A DNA stretch of 64,000 nt from Paraflavisolibacter caeni. Its GTDB lineage: Bacteria; Bacteroidota; Bacteroidia; Chitinophagales; Chitinophagaceae. Made by a program: the position numbers and the translations under genes. Positions 9,245 through 16,900 of the stretch are shown piece after piece. The stretch lies in the NCBI RefSeq assembly GCF_025628885.1, contig NZ_JAOTIF010000003.1:124001-188000 (forward strand), written 5' to 3'. The notes under the pieces were generated by a model, which worked only from the letters and a program-made list of their open reading frames with translations, had not been told where the DNA came from and did no database searches. Positions within the stretch are counted from its first letter, which is position 1. Each line of letters opens with the position of its first letter.

Positions 9245-10294
9245 ATGCTATTGATTCATAAATCAAAGTCCGTGACAATGGTGAAATTTTATATAAGAAG
9301 GCTGATGATGTGCATGGTCGCATTTTTTACAATAGCAGCAATGGCACAGGATATTCATTTTTCACAATTCACGGAAGCACCGCTTAGCCGCAACCCCGCG
9401 TTTGCAGGAATCGTCAATGGTGATATACGGGTACAGTCTGTATTCCGGTCTCAATGGAATAGTGTGGCCAATGCCTATAAAACAGCCTCTCTGGATGCTG
9501 AATATAAAATGAGGATTGGTAACTTTAATGACTTCATTACTACCGGTATCCAGTTGTTTCAGGATAGGGCTGGTACCATCGAAATGAATACTACTCATGT
9601 GTTGCCCGCTTTAAACTACCATAAATCGTTAAGCAGTGTCCACAATATTTATCTTTCTATGGCTTTTATGGGGGGATTGGTGCAACGGCGTTTTGACAAG
9701 TCAAAAATGACAACCAATAGCCAATATGAAGGTAGGGGGGATGGCGAGAGCATCACTAAGGCACGTTATTCTTATTTAGATGGGAGTGTGGGAATGAGCC
9801 TGAATGCAAACTTTGGCCAGAAACCGGAAAACAACTTATTGATTGGTGCTGCATATCATCATTTCAACCGGCCAAAGAACTCTTTTTACCGGGTAAACGA
9901 AATTGTGCTCAATCCTAAATATGTCTTTTCAGCAGGGCTTAAGTTTGGTGTTACAGAAATGACAACACTGAGGCTGGAAGCAGATCATATGATGCAGGGT
10001 ACATACAGGGAAACATTAGCGGGGATATTATATGGATTAAAGATGGGAAGTGACTTTGAACGTCCGGATTATATGCTGCATGGGGGAGCATTTCTACGCT
10101 GGAATGACGCCCTCATCCCAACTATCAGGCTCGATTATAGCCCCTTTACGTTTGGGTTGAGCTATGATGTAAACATTTCCAAACTCAGAACAAGCACCTA
10201 TGGCCGCGGGGGCTTTGAATTGTCTGTAGCATATATTGGTTTTCTCAATAAAGACAATTCCAGTATTGATGCCACATTATGCCCCAGGTTCTAA
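9245..10294 (+). CDS. PorP/SprF-family type IX secretion-associated outer membrane protein
   Basis: This protein of up to 349 residues is an outer membrane beta-barrel of the PorP/SprF family. The signature follows the signal peptide: QDIHFSQFTEAPLSRNPAFAG, with later family motifs around FRSQW and a predicted barrel to the C-terminal Phe. The first ATG abuts the stop of the PKD gene, but the ATG at 9278 (VKFYIRRLMMCMVAFFTIAA) gives a cleaner signal peptide and may be the real start. PorP/SprF proteins next to type B T9SS substrates are known to help attach those substrates to the surface. The pair is therefore read as one secretion and anchoring unit. Confidence 0.88.
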   Translation: MLLIHKSKSVTMVKFYIRRLMMCMVAFFTIAAMAQDIHFSQFTEAPLSRNPAFAGIVNGDIRVQSVFRSQWNSVANAYKTASLDAEYKMRIGNFNDFITTGIQLFQDRAGTIEMNTTHVLPALNYHKSLSSVHNIYLSMAFMGGLVQRRFDKSKMTTNSQYEGRGDGESITKARYSYLDGSVGMSLNANFGQKPENNLLIGAAYHHFNRPKNSFYRVNEIVLNPKYVFSAGLKFGVTEMTTLRLEADHMMQGTYRETLAGILYGLKMGSDFERPDYMLHGGAFLRWNDALIPTIRLDYSPFTFGLSYDVNISKLRTSTYGRGGFELSVAYIGFLNKDNSSIDATLCPRF

Positions 10295-10329
10295 GAATCT
10301 TCAGTTTAATAATTGAACTTTAAAGTTTG

Positions 10330-10345
10330 ATGCAATTAATTGCAT
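10330..10345. promoter_or_regulatory. 16-bp perfect palindrome upstream of galM
   Basis: ATGCAATTAATTGCAT is a perfect palindrome 52 bp before the galM start and 36 bp after the PorP stop. It could be an operator or part of a weak terminator. Nothing else supports a specific regulator. Confidence 0.3.
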
Positions 10346-10397
10346 TTTAATAGTTAATTTGACCTTTATTATTAAACCAAAAGCATTTTATAACTAA

Positions 10398-11537
10398 ATG
10401 AAAAGATTGCTCTTCTACCCGGCAATGATCGGAATGCTCTGCCTCACCTTATTGTCATGCGGTTCAAATGACGCTAAAAAAGATGCTGCTGCTACTACAA
10501 AACAGGGAGTAACTCAAACCAGTTGGGGGCAGGCTGATGGTAAAGATGTTAACCTGTATACACTTACGAATAAAAATGGTGTTCAGGTGAAGGTTACTAA
10601 TTATGGTGGTATTGTTACATCATGGCTGGTTCCGGACAAAAATGGCAAACAAAGCAGTATAGTAATAGGGTTTGATAGCCTGCAGGGGTATTTGCAGAAG
10701 CCTCCTTATTTCGGCGCACTGATTGGCCGTTATGGCAACCGTATTGGGAATGCCCGCTTTACGCTTGATGGAAAGACTTATACACTTGCTGCTAACGATG
10801 GTAAGAATCACCTGCATGGTGGTAATAAAGGCTATGATAAAGTGGTTTGGGATGCCGCATTTGCTGACAGTATTCCAGCTTTGACCCTTAATTACTTAAG
10901 CAAGGATGGAGAAGAAGGATATCCCGGAAACCTGAAAATTTCTGTTACCTATTCTTTGACTGATGATAATGAATTGGTGATTGATTACAATGCGGAAACG
11001 GATAAAGCAACACCTGTTAATTTAACCAACCACTGTTACTTTAACCTGTCAGGCGATGTGAAAAATACAATCCTTGACCACAGCTTGCAGATCGATGCGG
11101 ATAACTATACTCCGGTTGATGCAACGTTGATTCCAACAGGGGAGATCAAAGCTGTAAAAGGCACGCCATTCGACTTTACCCAATCAACTAAGATTGGCGC
11201 CCGTATCGACCAGGTGCAAGGAGGTTATGATCACAATTTTGTATTGAACAGTAAAGACTCTACCCTTCACTTAGTGGCAACGCTGGCAGACAGCATCAGT
11301 GGCAGGAAAATGGAGGTTTATACTGTAGAACCTGGCCTGCAATTCTATTCAGGTAATTTCCTGGACGGTACTTTCAAATTAGCTGATGGCACACCCATCA
11401 ACAAACACACAGCTTTGTGCTTAGAGACTCAACATTATCCTGACTCTCCAAATAAGCCAAACTTCCCAAGCACCATTTTACAACCTGGACAGAAGTATCA
11501 TACTGTAACAAAGTATAAAGTTTCTGTAGAGAAATAG
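10398..11537 (+). CDS. galM: Aldose 1-epimerase (mutarotase), lipoprotein
   Basis: This 379-residue protein interconverts the alpha and beta anomers of aldoses such as galactose and glucose. The N-terminus has a lipoprotein signal with lipobox LLSCG near residue 21, so it is likely exported and lipid-anchored. The epimerase fold starts near residue 40. Conserved segments include GALIGRYGNRIGNARFTLDG, HLHGGNKGYD, NLTNHCYFNLSG (catalytic His region) and LCLETQHYPDSPNKPNFPS (catalytic Glu region). It stands alone with its own terminator, so it is not clearly tied to the glycan loci further along, though mutarotation of released sugars would suit them. Confidence 0.93.
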   Translation: MKRLLFYPAMIGMLCLTLLSCGSNDAKKDAAATTKQGVTQTSWGQADGKDVNLYTLTNKNGVQVKVTNYGGIVTSWLVPDKNGKQSSIVIGFDSLQGYLQKPPYFGALIGRYGNRIGNARFTLDGKTYTLAANDGKNHLHGGNKGYDKVVWDAAFADSIPALTLNYLSKDGEEGYPGNLKISVTYSLTDDNELVIDYNAETDKATPVNLTNHCYFNLSGDVKNTILDHSLQIDADNYTPVDATLIPTGEIKAVKGTPFDFTQSTKIGARIDQVQGGYDHNFVLNSKDSTLHLVATLADSISGRKMEVYTVEPGLQFYSGNFLDGTFKLADGTPINKHTALCLETQHYPDSPNKPNFPSTILQPGQKYHTVTKYKVSVEK

Positions 11538-11571
11538 TAAGGCCGAGACTTTGTCTTAAAGAAGTTTTCAG

Positions 11572-11602
11572 AAATCCCATATCACACGATATGGGATTTT
11601 TT
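11572..11602 (+). terminator. Terminator of galM
   Basis: A perfect 12-bp stem (AAATCCCATATC / GATATGGGATTT) with the loop ACAC is followed by T residues on the plus strand, 35 bp after the galM stop. It reaches the stop codon of the convergent gene. Confidence 0.85.
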
Positions 11603-12386
11603 ATTTAGCAGCAATATTTGCTACAGCTTCGAGGAGCTGAAGTTGATCGTTGATATGATTATGCTCGGCTTCAATATTGGTGTAAGCTATCTTTCTTCTG
11701 CCAAATAGAATACTTAGTGAACCGTCATCAGTAGCCGGTATTTCCTTTTGTAATACTACACTGATATCCCGTTTTTGCAATCCATTAAAAATTCTATGGT
11801 CTGTGGTAAAAACAAAATCATCCGGGTCCATTTTTTTGCTTACATGCACCTTTTCGGCTTCGCCCTGTAAGGAACCGTTGGGTAGGTAGGAGAGCACTGA
11901 GTAATTGTTCGCAGTATTGTTATGCATGGCAATTACATAACTTTTTGCCGGGATTTTTTGAAGAAGAGAATTGGCAAATCTTTCAACCTCCGGAACAGCT
12001 TTCTCGTCAAAAGGTTGAAGGATTTGCAGTGATTCAATGATGCCTTTCCGGGTGAGCATCCTGTTTGGATCGAAAGTATATGACCTCCCGTTAAAAGGAA
12101 AAGTGATCAGCCGTTCTCCATTATTTTGAATACTGATCAAAGTGCCACCTTGATGTTCCAGGAATCTGTGGGTTGCATTTTTTGCAGTCTGTTCATCATC
12201 GTGTATATGAACGAATATCAATCTGCTTGATGAATCAAAAATGCTAACCTGTATGGTAAAGGAGGTATCTCCTAAAGCAACGGAAAGATTACTTACAGCA
12301 GGTGTAAAATCCTTTGCCGGAGAATCGGTCCGTGCACAGCTACAAAATATAACGGTGCAGGTAATGAAAATAAAAAGGCTTCGCAA
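11601..12386 (-). CDS. Hypothetical lipoprotein with possible metal-binding motifs
   Basis: This 261-residue protein opens with a short lipoprotein signal ending in the lipobox FCSC (Cys about residue 18). No in-frame ATG or GTG fits: the only start before the upstream in-frame stop is the TTG at 12386, twenty bases after the plsX stop. The mature part has HIHDDEQTA, VIAMHNN and EAEHNH motifs, whose His/Glu residues could bind a metal as in zinc carboxypeptidase-like amidases. This is a guess from short motifs, and I do not recognise the family. It appears to be translated from the tail of the yceD-rpmF-plsX transcript. Confidence 0.7.
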   Translation of the reverse strand: MRSLFIFITCTVIFCSCARTDSPAKDFTPAVSNLSVALGDTSFTIQVSIFDSSSRLIFVHIHDDEQTAKNATHRFLEHQGGTLISIQNNGERLITFPFNGRSYTFDPNRMLTRKGIIESLQILQPFDEKAVPEVERFANSLLQKIPAKSYVIAMHNNTANNYSVLSYLPNGSLQGEAEKVHVSKKMDPDDFVFTTDHRIFNGLQKRDISVVLQKEIPATDDGSLSILFGRRKIAYTNIEAEHNHINDQLQLLEAVANIAAK

Positions 12387-12405
12387 TGGTGAAAAGATTT
12401 ACCGC

Positions 12406-13347
12406 TTAAGCTACTAATTCTGCCTGTAGCTTTTGCAATATATCTTTTTCAATCATTTTTTGTGCCAATACAATCATATTCTTAAAAGCCTTTGCTTTTG
12501 AAATACCATGGCCGATTATTACTGGCTTGGATATGCCAAGAACAGGTGTACCGCCTACGTTTTCAAAATTAAAGCGTTCGAAATATTCGTGTTCGATTTG
12601 CTTGCGGTTGGTAATTTCAAACAATGACTCAGCAAATTTTAAAATAATATTGCCGGTATAGCCATCGCAGACCATTACATCAGCTTTATCAATCAAAAGA
12701 TCACGGCCTTCAACATTACCAACAAAGTTGATATGTTTGTTTTCTTTTAAAAGAGGATAAGCGGCTTGAGCCAACAGGTTTCCTTTTCCTTCTTCCTCAC
12801 CAATGTTCAGCAATCCTACTTTAGGATTTTCTATGCCAAGAATATTTTGAGCATAAACGCTTCCCATGACAGCGAATTGGTTCAGGTGTTCTGGTTTGCA
12901 ATCGGAATTGAGACCAACATCCAGTAATAAGCCAGTTTTGCCGTCTTCTTTGGGAATAATGGTGGAAATCGTAGGCCTTAGCACGCCTTCGATAGGCTTT
13001 AAGCTATACACCGAACCTACCAGCATGGCACCTGTATTGCCGGCGCTAATAAAAGCATCGGTTTTACCGGTTGCCAGCAAGTGAAAACCAACCGAGATGG
13101 AAGATTTTTGTTTTTCTTTCAATGCCCGGGTGGGATGTTCGTGCATATCAATAACCTGTGGGGCATGCACAATAGTAAATGCCTCTTCAGGAAAGGAAAA
13201 ATCTGAAAGCAGGGGCTTTATGACCTCTTCATTCCCAATCAAAAATAACTGTGCCGGATCTGCATTCTCTGAAAAATAACTCTGAATGCCCTTTAGGGCT
13301 TCCAGAGGGGCGAAGTCGCCGCCCATCATATCAATTCCAATCTTCAT
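12406..13347 (-). CDS. plsX: Phosphate acyltransferase PlsX
   Basis: PlsX converts acyl-ACP to acyl-phosphate for phospholipid synthesis. The protein is 313 residues when started at the ATG at 13347, giving the family-typical N-terminus KIGIDMMGGDFAPLEALKG. The longer reading frame to 13398 would need a TTG start and adds 17 residues lying in the upstream terminator, so it was rejected. Further family motifs are TGAMLVGSVY, LLDVGLNSDCKPEHL and VCDGYTGNIILK. It follows yceD and rpmF on the same strand, the conserved bacterial order, with a terminator hairpin in between that may reduce its expression relative to rpmF. Confidence 0.95.
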   Translation of the reverse strand: MKIGIDMMGGDFAPLEALKGIQSYFSENADPAQLFLIGNEEVIKPLLSDFSFPEEAFTIVHAPQVIDMHEHPTRALKEKQKSSISVGFHLLATGKTDAFISAGNTGAMLVGSVYSLKPIEGVLRPTISTIIPKEDGKTGLLLDVGLNSDCKPEHLNQFAVMGSVYAQNILGIENPKVGLLNIGEEEGKGNLLAQAAYPLLKENKHINFVGNVEGRDLLIDKADVMVCDGYTGNIILKFAESLFEITNRKQIEHEYFERFNFENVGGTPVLGISKPVIIGHGISKAKAFKNMIVLAQKMIEKDILQKLQAELVA

Positions 13348-13361
13348 GGCAATCAGAAATA

Positions 13362-13414
13362 AAAAAATCCATAACCTAACTTTGACCGGTAAAGCCAAAG
13401 GTTATGGATTTTTT
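13362..13414 (-). terminator. Terminator-like hairpin between rpmF and plsX
   Basis: A perfect 15-bp inverted repeat (AAAAAATCCATAACC at 13362-13376, GGTTATGGATTTTTT at 13400-13414) surrounds a 23-nt loop. With T-rich outer arms on both strands it can act as a terminator either way. Its place inside the operon suggests partial termination after the ribosomal protein gene. Confidence 0.8.
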
Positions 13415-13427
13415 GTTCAGAAGTACT

Positions 13428-13622
13428 TTACGCTTTTAGAGGGGCTTTTTCTGAAACCACCTGTCCTTTGTAATACAACTTGCCTTCACTTACGTGAGCA
13501 CGGTGGCGAACGTGGATTTCTCCAGTTGTTTTATCAGTAGAAAGCGTAGCAGCTTCTGCTTTATAATGTGTTCTGCGCTTTGCGCTCCTTTGCTGCGAGT
13601 GTCTGCGTTTAGGATTTGGCAT
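13428..13622 (-). CDS. rpmF: Large subunit ribosomal protein bL32
   Basis: This 64-residue basic protein has the bL32 N-terminus PNPKRRHSQQRSAKRRTHYK and the Bacteroidota-type middle RHRAHVSEGKLYYKG. The zinc-binding cysteines found in some L32 proteins are absent, so it is the Cys-free type. It lies between yceD and plsX in the standard order, 27 bp after yceD. Highly likely to be functional. Confidence 0.96.
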   Translation of the reverse strand: MPNPKRRHSQQRSAKRRTHYKAEAATLSTDKTTGEIHVRHRAHVSEGKLYYKGQVVSEKAPLKA

Positions 13623-13649
13623 GACTTAATAATTTAATAATTCTATTTT

Positions 13650-14198
13650 TTATTCACTATCCAGGCCTTTGAACTTTTGCAGGTTTTTCCAGATTGGATT
13701 TTCCTGCGGGTTCTCATCAGGCTTCATGTTATTGAGCATATCCCGTGCTGCTGGATTACAGTAAGGCCCGTCCATATTTTCATATTCACAGGTCTTCTGC
13801 ATGGGAATACTCAGGTTAATAAATTCATAGATCCAATTCTTTACATTAATATGGCTTTCGCCTCTTGAAATGTAAAAAACATCAGCATCTTCTTCCTGCT
13901 CATTCATTTCATCCGGCTCTTCCACCATTTTAACGGTCATGGTGAATTCTTCGAATAACTGCATGGGCAGGTCGCTGTTACAACGGTCACAGGTTACTTC
14001 GGCCTGTCCGCCTATTTCAAAGCGGAGCCTCATAAAACTGTTGTTCTTTTCCAGAAACAGCTTTACATGTGCATTGCTGCTCCTGAAATCCTGTTGTTCA
14101 TAACCCTCAAAGAACGAATCGTCGATTTCGTAATTAAACTCATGAATCCCGGGCTTTAAACCAACAAAAGCTATTTCAAATTCCCGGCGGCTGCTCAT
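13650..14198 (-). CDS. yceD: YceD/DUF177 family protein, 23S rRNA accumulation factor
   Basis: This 182-residue DUF177 protein is encoded just ahead of rpmF, as in many bacteria, where the family is tied to 23S rRNA accumulation. Two Cys motifs typical of the family are present: CDRCNSDLP in the middle and CEYENMDGPYCNP towards the C-terminus. The ATG at 14198 (N-terminus SSRREFEIAFVGLKPG) was chosen because upstream in-frame starts (ATG 14249, TTG 14261) would add residues with no family resemblance. The segment between the motifs is very acidic (EEPDEMNEQEEDAD). Confidence 0.88.
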   Translation of the reverse strand: MSSRREFEIAFVGLKPGIHEFNYEIDDSFFEGYEQQDFRSSNAHVKLFLEKNNSFMRLRFEIGGQAEVTCDRCNSDLPMQLFEEFTMTVKMVEEPDEMNEQEEDADVFYISRGESHINVKNWIYEFINLSIPMQKTCEYENMDGPYCNPAARDMLNNMKPDENPQENPIWKNLQKFKGLDSE

Positions 14199-14289
14199 CT
14201 TTCGGTTTTTAGAGTTTGCAAAGGTATAGTAAATCCGACAAAATCTCATAGTTTCACCCAAGAAATTAACGAATTTGGAATATTAAACT

Positions 14290-15381
14290 ATGTTCAGAAG
14301 TCTTTTACGTGATTATAAGCTGCTGTTGTTGCTCTTCCTGGCCCTTCTTATTAAAATTTTATCCTTTCAAAAGGCATGGGTAGAGCGTTATTACACTTAT
14401 GGTTTTTACCCTTATATATCAAAAGTATTAAGAATCTTATTTGGATGGATACCTTTTTCTATTGGAGATCTATTTTATCTCTGTTTAATTTGTTTTTTGC
14501 TGTACAAAGCAATCCGGTTCGGTATTTTTTTAAAACGGCGAAAGGAGAAAAAGTTTCTAATCAGGGTGGTAGTGAAGCAAATTTTACATTTTGCCCTTTA
14601 TGTTTATTTGGCTTTTAATATTCTTTGGGGACTTAATTATGACCGGCAGGGCATAGCAACCCAGTTGCAATTGGATGTTCAGCCTTATTCTGTAGAAGAT
14701 CTGAGGTTGCTGACCTCTGTTTTGCAGGAGAGGGTAAACAACTATGCTACAGGAGTTGATTCGTTAAAGCGGGTAGAACTCAATAAGAGCAGGAATCTCT
14801 TTCGGGCAGCAGTGGCAAGCTACCAGCAGGTTAATGGCAAGTATCCATTTCTTGCTTATGAAGGGCCTTCTATTAAAGCATCTTTTTTCAGCAATATTGG
14901 CCATTACTTTGGATTTACAGGATATTATAATCCCTTCAGTGGCGAAGCCCAGTTGAAAACAACGATCCCTTTCTTCTTAAAGCCTTTTGTGGTAACTCAT
15001 GAAATTGCACACCAGTTGGGCTATGGAAAGGAAAATGAAGCCAATTTTGTAGCCTTTCTTGTCGGTAGGCAAGCGTCCAATATCGAGATCAGGTATTCCA
15101 TTTACTTTGAAATGTATCTGTATGCATTTAGTGATCTTTCGCGTAAGGATACAGCAGCTGCCAGGAAATTCAGGGAAACTTTGCATCCACAGGTAAAAAG
15201 GGATCTGGAAGCGTTTTCCAATTATTTATACCGTACCCGCAATATCATAGAACCTGTCGTCTCCAGTTTTTATGACCAGTTTTTGAAGTGGAACAGCCAG
15301 CCTAAGGGGAAAAAGACCTATAATGAAGTGGTGACCTGGCTGATTGCTTATGGGAAAAAATATGGCCTGAACGCAATCTAA
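14290..15381 (+). CDS. DUF3810 family membrane protein with HExxH motif
   Basis: This 363-residue protein is typical of DUF3810. Three hydrophobic segments occupy residues 10-120 (for example LLLLFLALLIKILSF and ILHFALYVYLAFNILWG). The remainder carries VTHEIAHQLGYGKENEANFVAF around residue 235, an HExxH motif with a downstream Glu in a gluzincin-like arrangement. That suggests a membrane-bound zinc peptidase, but no substrate is known to me. It is transcribed alone, divergent from yceD. Confidence 0.82.
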   Translation: MFRSLLRDYKLLLLLFLALLIKILSFQKAWVERYYTYGFYPYISKVLRILFGWIPFSIGDLFYLCLICFLLYKAIRFGIFLKRRKEKKFLIRVVVKQILHFALYVYLAFNILWGLNYDRQGIATQLQLDVQPYSVEDLRLLTSVLQERVNNYATGVDSLKRVELNKSRNLFRAAVASYQQVNGKYPFLAYEGPSIKASFFSNIGHYFGFTGYYNPFSGEAQLKTTIPFFLKPFVVTHEIAHQLGYGKENEANFVAFLVGRQASNIEIRYSIYFEMYLYAFSDLSRKDTAAARKFRETLHPQVKRDLEAFSNYLYRTRNIIEPVVSSFYDQFLKWNSQPKGKKTYNEVVTWLIAYGKKYGLNAI

Positions 15382-15398
15382 TTACTTCATTATATAAA

Positions 15399-15427
15399 AG
15401 CCCTCTTTAACTGGTAAGTCAAGGGCT
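15399..15427. terminator. Bidirectional terminator between the DUF3810 gene and the dcd transcript
   Basis: The stem AGCCCT / AGGGCT, extendable with one mismatch to AAAAGCCCT / AGGGCTCTT, encloses a 17-nt loop and sits between convergent genes. On the minus strand it follows at once the stop of a possible small gene and is trailed by TTTATA. Confidence 0.55.
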
Positions 15428-15428
15428 C

Positions 15429-15533
15429 TTATTTATAAATATAATATTTCCTAGGCATTGCGACTCGGATGCGCTCCGCCCAAGGTGAACCGGGGTGGTA
15501 GTACTTAGCTTTGTCTAAAAAGAATTCTTCCAC
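15429..15533 (-). CDS. Candidate 34-residue small protein overlapping the end of dcd
   Basis: A reading frame beginning with the GTG at 15533 overlaps the last six codons of dcd in another frame and runs to a TAA just before the terminator. It would encode 34 residues with an ordinary protein-like composition: VEEFFLDKAKYYHPG, then SPWAERIRVAMPRK and YYIYK. An in-frame TGA lies upstream of the start. The local sequence is richer in G+C than the flanking spacers. I do not recognise a family. It might instead be a decayed extension, but dcd already ends at its normal length, so a frameshift in dcd is not needed. Confidence 0.4.
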   Translation of the reverse strand: MEEFFLDKAKYYHPGSPWAERIRVAMPRKYYIYK

Positions 15534-16051
15534 ATCATGCTTTCAACCGGGCGGTTAGGTTGGCCGCTGTATTTCGCATTTGCCTTCTGGTTGTATTTTA
15601 CCTCAATGTCACCCTCAACAGGGAAATAGATCAACTGGCCTACAGGCATACCGGCATAAACCCGAACGGGCTGCTTTACAGAGATCTCCAGGGTCCAGTT
15701 GCCACAGAAACCTACGTCGCCTTTACCAGCAGTGGCATGAATATCGATGCCCAGGCGGCCTGTAGATGATTTACCTTCCAGGAAGGGTACGTGGGCATGG
15801 GTTTCTGTATATTCGGCTGTGACGCCCAGGTAAAAAATATGTGGATATAATACAAAACCTTCTTCAGGTATTTCGAAATATTCAATCTGGTTGTGCTTTT
15901 TGGCATCGAGGATATGATTGCTGTAGGTTGCCAGCACTTTGCCAAGGTGAACATCATAGCTGTTACTACCCAGGCACTCGCGGCTGAAGGGCTGAACTTT
16001 AATCGTGCCTTTGTCCATTTCTTCCAAAATACGCTTATCAGAAAGAATCAT
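15515..16051 (-). CDS. dcd: dCTP deaminase
   Basis: This 178-residue enzyme deaminates dCTP to dUTP, feeding dTMP synthesis. The N-terminus IILSDKRILEEMDKGTIKVQPF and the core GRLGIDIHATAGKGDVGF, followed by NWTLEISV, are family hallmarks. The C-terminus RPVESMMWKNSF is also standard, so the length is complete. The ATG at 16051 is the only sensible start. It is read divergently from the phosphopantetheinyl transferase gene. Confidence 0.95.
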   Translation of the reverse strand: MILSDKRILEEMDKGTIKVQPFSRECLGSNSYDVHLGKVLATYSNHILDAKKHNQIEYFEIPEEGFVLYPHIFYLGVTAEYTETHAHVPFLEGKSSTGRLGIDIHATAGKGDVGFCGNWTLEISVKQPVRVYAGMPVGQLIYFPVEGDIEVKYNQKANAKYSGQPNRPVESMMWKNSF

Positions 16052-16135
16052 GAATATTTGTAGTTTATATGTTTTAATTTTCTCCCGCTGGTTGTCGGGA
16101 TTGCCGGCGGCAAAGTAATTCTGAAATTTTTAAAG

Positions 16136-16837
16136 ATGCCTATTTTTTTTCAACAAGACATTGATAAAGATACAAGGCTGGCCATTTGGAAGATAGAGGA
16201 GGGAGAAGATTTCTTCCTTCAAAAAGCTGTGCCACAACGCAAGGTAGGGCATCCTCATAAAAGGGTACAACACCTGGCCGGCCGTTATTTGCTCCGGCAT
16301 CTATTCTCCGATTTCCCTGTAGAACTGATCCGGATAGCAGATACAAGAAAGCCCTTCCTGGAGGATGAAGCCTATCACTTTTCCATTTCCCATTGTGGTG
16401 ATTTTGCAGCGGCTATCGTAAGCAAAACCAAAAGAGTTGGTGTGGATATTGAAGAAGTAAGGCCAACGGTTGGAAAGGTACAGCATAAGTTTGTGGCAGA
16501 AATGGAATTGGAAGCAGAGAAGTGGGAGCTAGGAATAAAGACTACTAAGGGGGGTAGCGAATTTATAGAACAGCGTCAATCTCAAATAAATGGGTTGCGA
16601 ACAATCGCTCCTGACCTGGAGACCCTGACTTTAATCTGGAGTTGCAAAGAGGCTGTTTATAAGTGGTTTGGCTGGGGCGAGGTGGACTTTAAGGAACATA
16701 TTGTATTTCAGAGCGTAAAGCGGCTATCTGATACGCTTTATCATTCAACCATCCACTTTCAGAAAGTTGAGCCGGTTATACTTCAATTGAATTCCCGTTC
16801 TTTCGACGGAATCGTTATGAGTTATGTAGTGACGTGA
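16136..16837 (+). CDS. 4'-phosphopantetheinyl transferase superfamily protein
   Basis: This 233-residue protein would attach the phosphopantetheine arm to acyl or peptidyl carrier proteins. It has the Mg-binding motif VGVDIEEVRP (about residues 101-110) and the second motif WSCKEAVYKW (about 178-187). Upstream, FSISHCGDFAAAIVS matches the family's first motif. Between KFVAEMELE and LTLIWSCKEA there are roughly 25 residues more than I expect for the family, with a low-complexity character (KTTKGGSEFIEQRQSQ). No carrier protein or synthase gene is adjacent, so the partner is unknown; it could serve fatty-acid ACP. Confidence 0.88.
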   Translation: MPIFFQQDIDKDTRLAIWKIEEGEDFFLQKAVPQRKVGHPHKRVQHLAGRYLLRHLFSDFPVELIRIADTRKPFLEDEAYHFSISHCGDFAAAIVSKTKRVGVDIEEVRPTVGKVQHKFVAEMELEAEKWELGIKTTKGGSEFIEQRQSQINGLRTIAPDLETLTLIWSCKEAVYKWFGWGEVDFKEHIVFQSVKRLSDTLYHSTIHFQKVEPVILQLNSRSFDGIVMSYVVT

Positions 16838-16842
16838 AGCGG

Positions 16843-16880
16843 CAAATGGAAAAGGAATACGTTGGTTCGTTTTCCATTTG
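16843..16880. terminator. Hairpin between convergent genes
   Basis: A perfect 11-bp inverted repeat (CAAATGGAAAA / TTTTCCATTTG) with a 16-nt loop sits between the transferase stop and the convergent DUF2130 stop. There is no clean T tract, so it is a probable rather than certain terminator. Confidence 0.5.
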
Positions 16881-16900
16881 ACGTTTCAAGATTCCTGTTA

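Noticed and set aside
12406-13398. Longer plsX from a TTG start
   Set aside because: The extra 17 residues lie over the terminator hairpin, and the ATG at 13347 gives the conserved PlsX N-terminus.
15429-16051. Frameshifted longer dcd
   Set aside because: The in-frame dcd product already ends with the standard C-terminus at the normal length, so joining the downstream frame is unnecessary.
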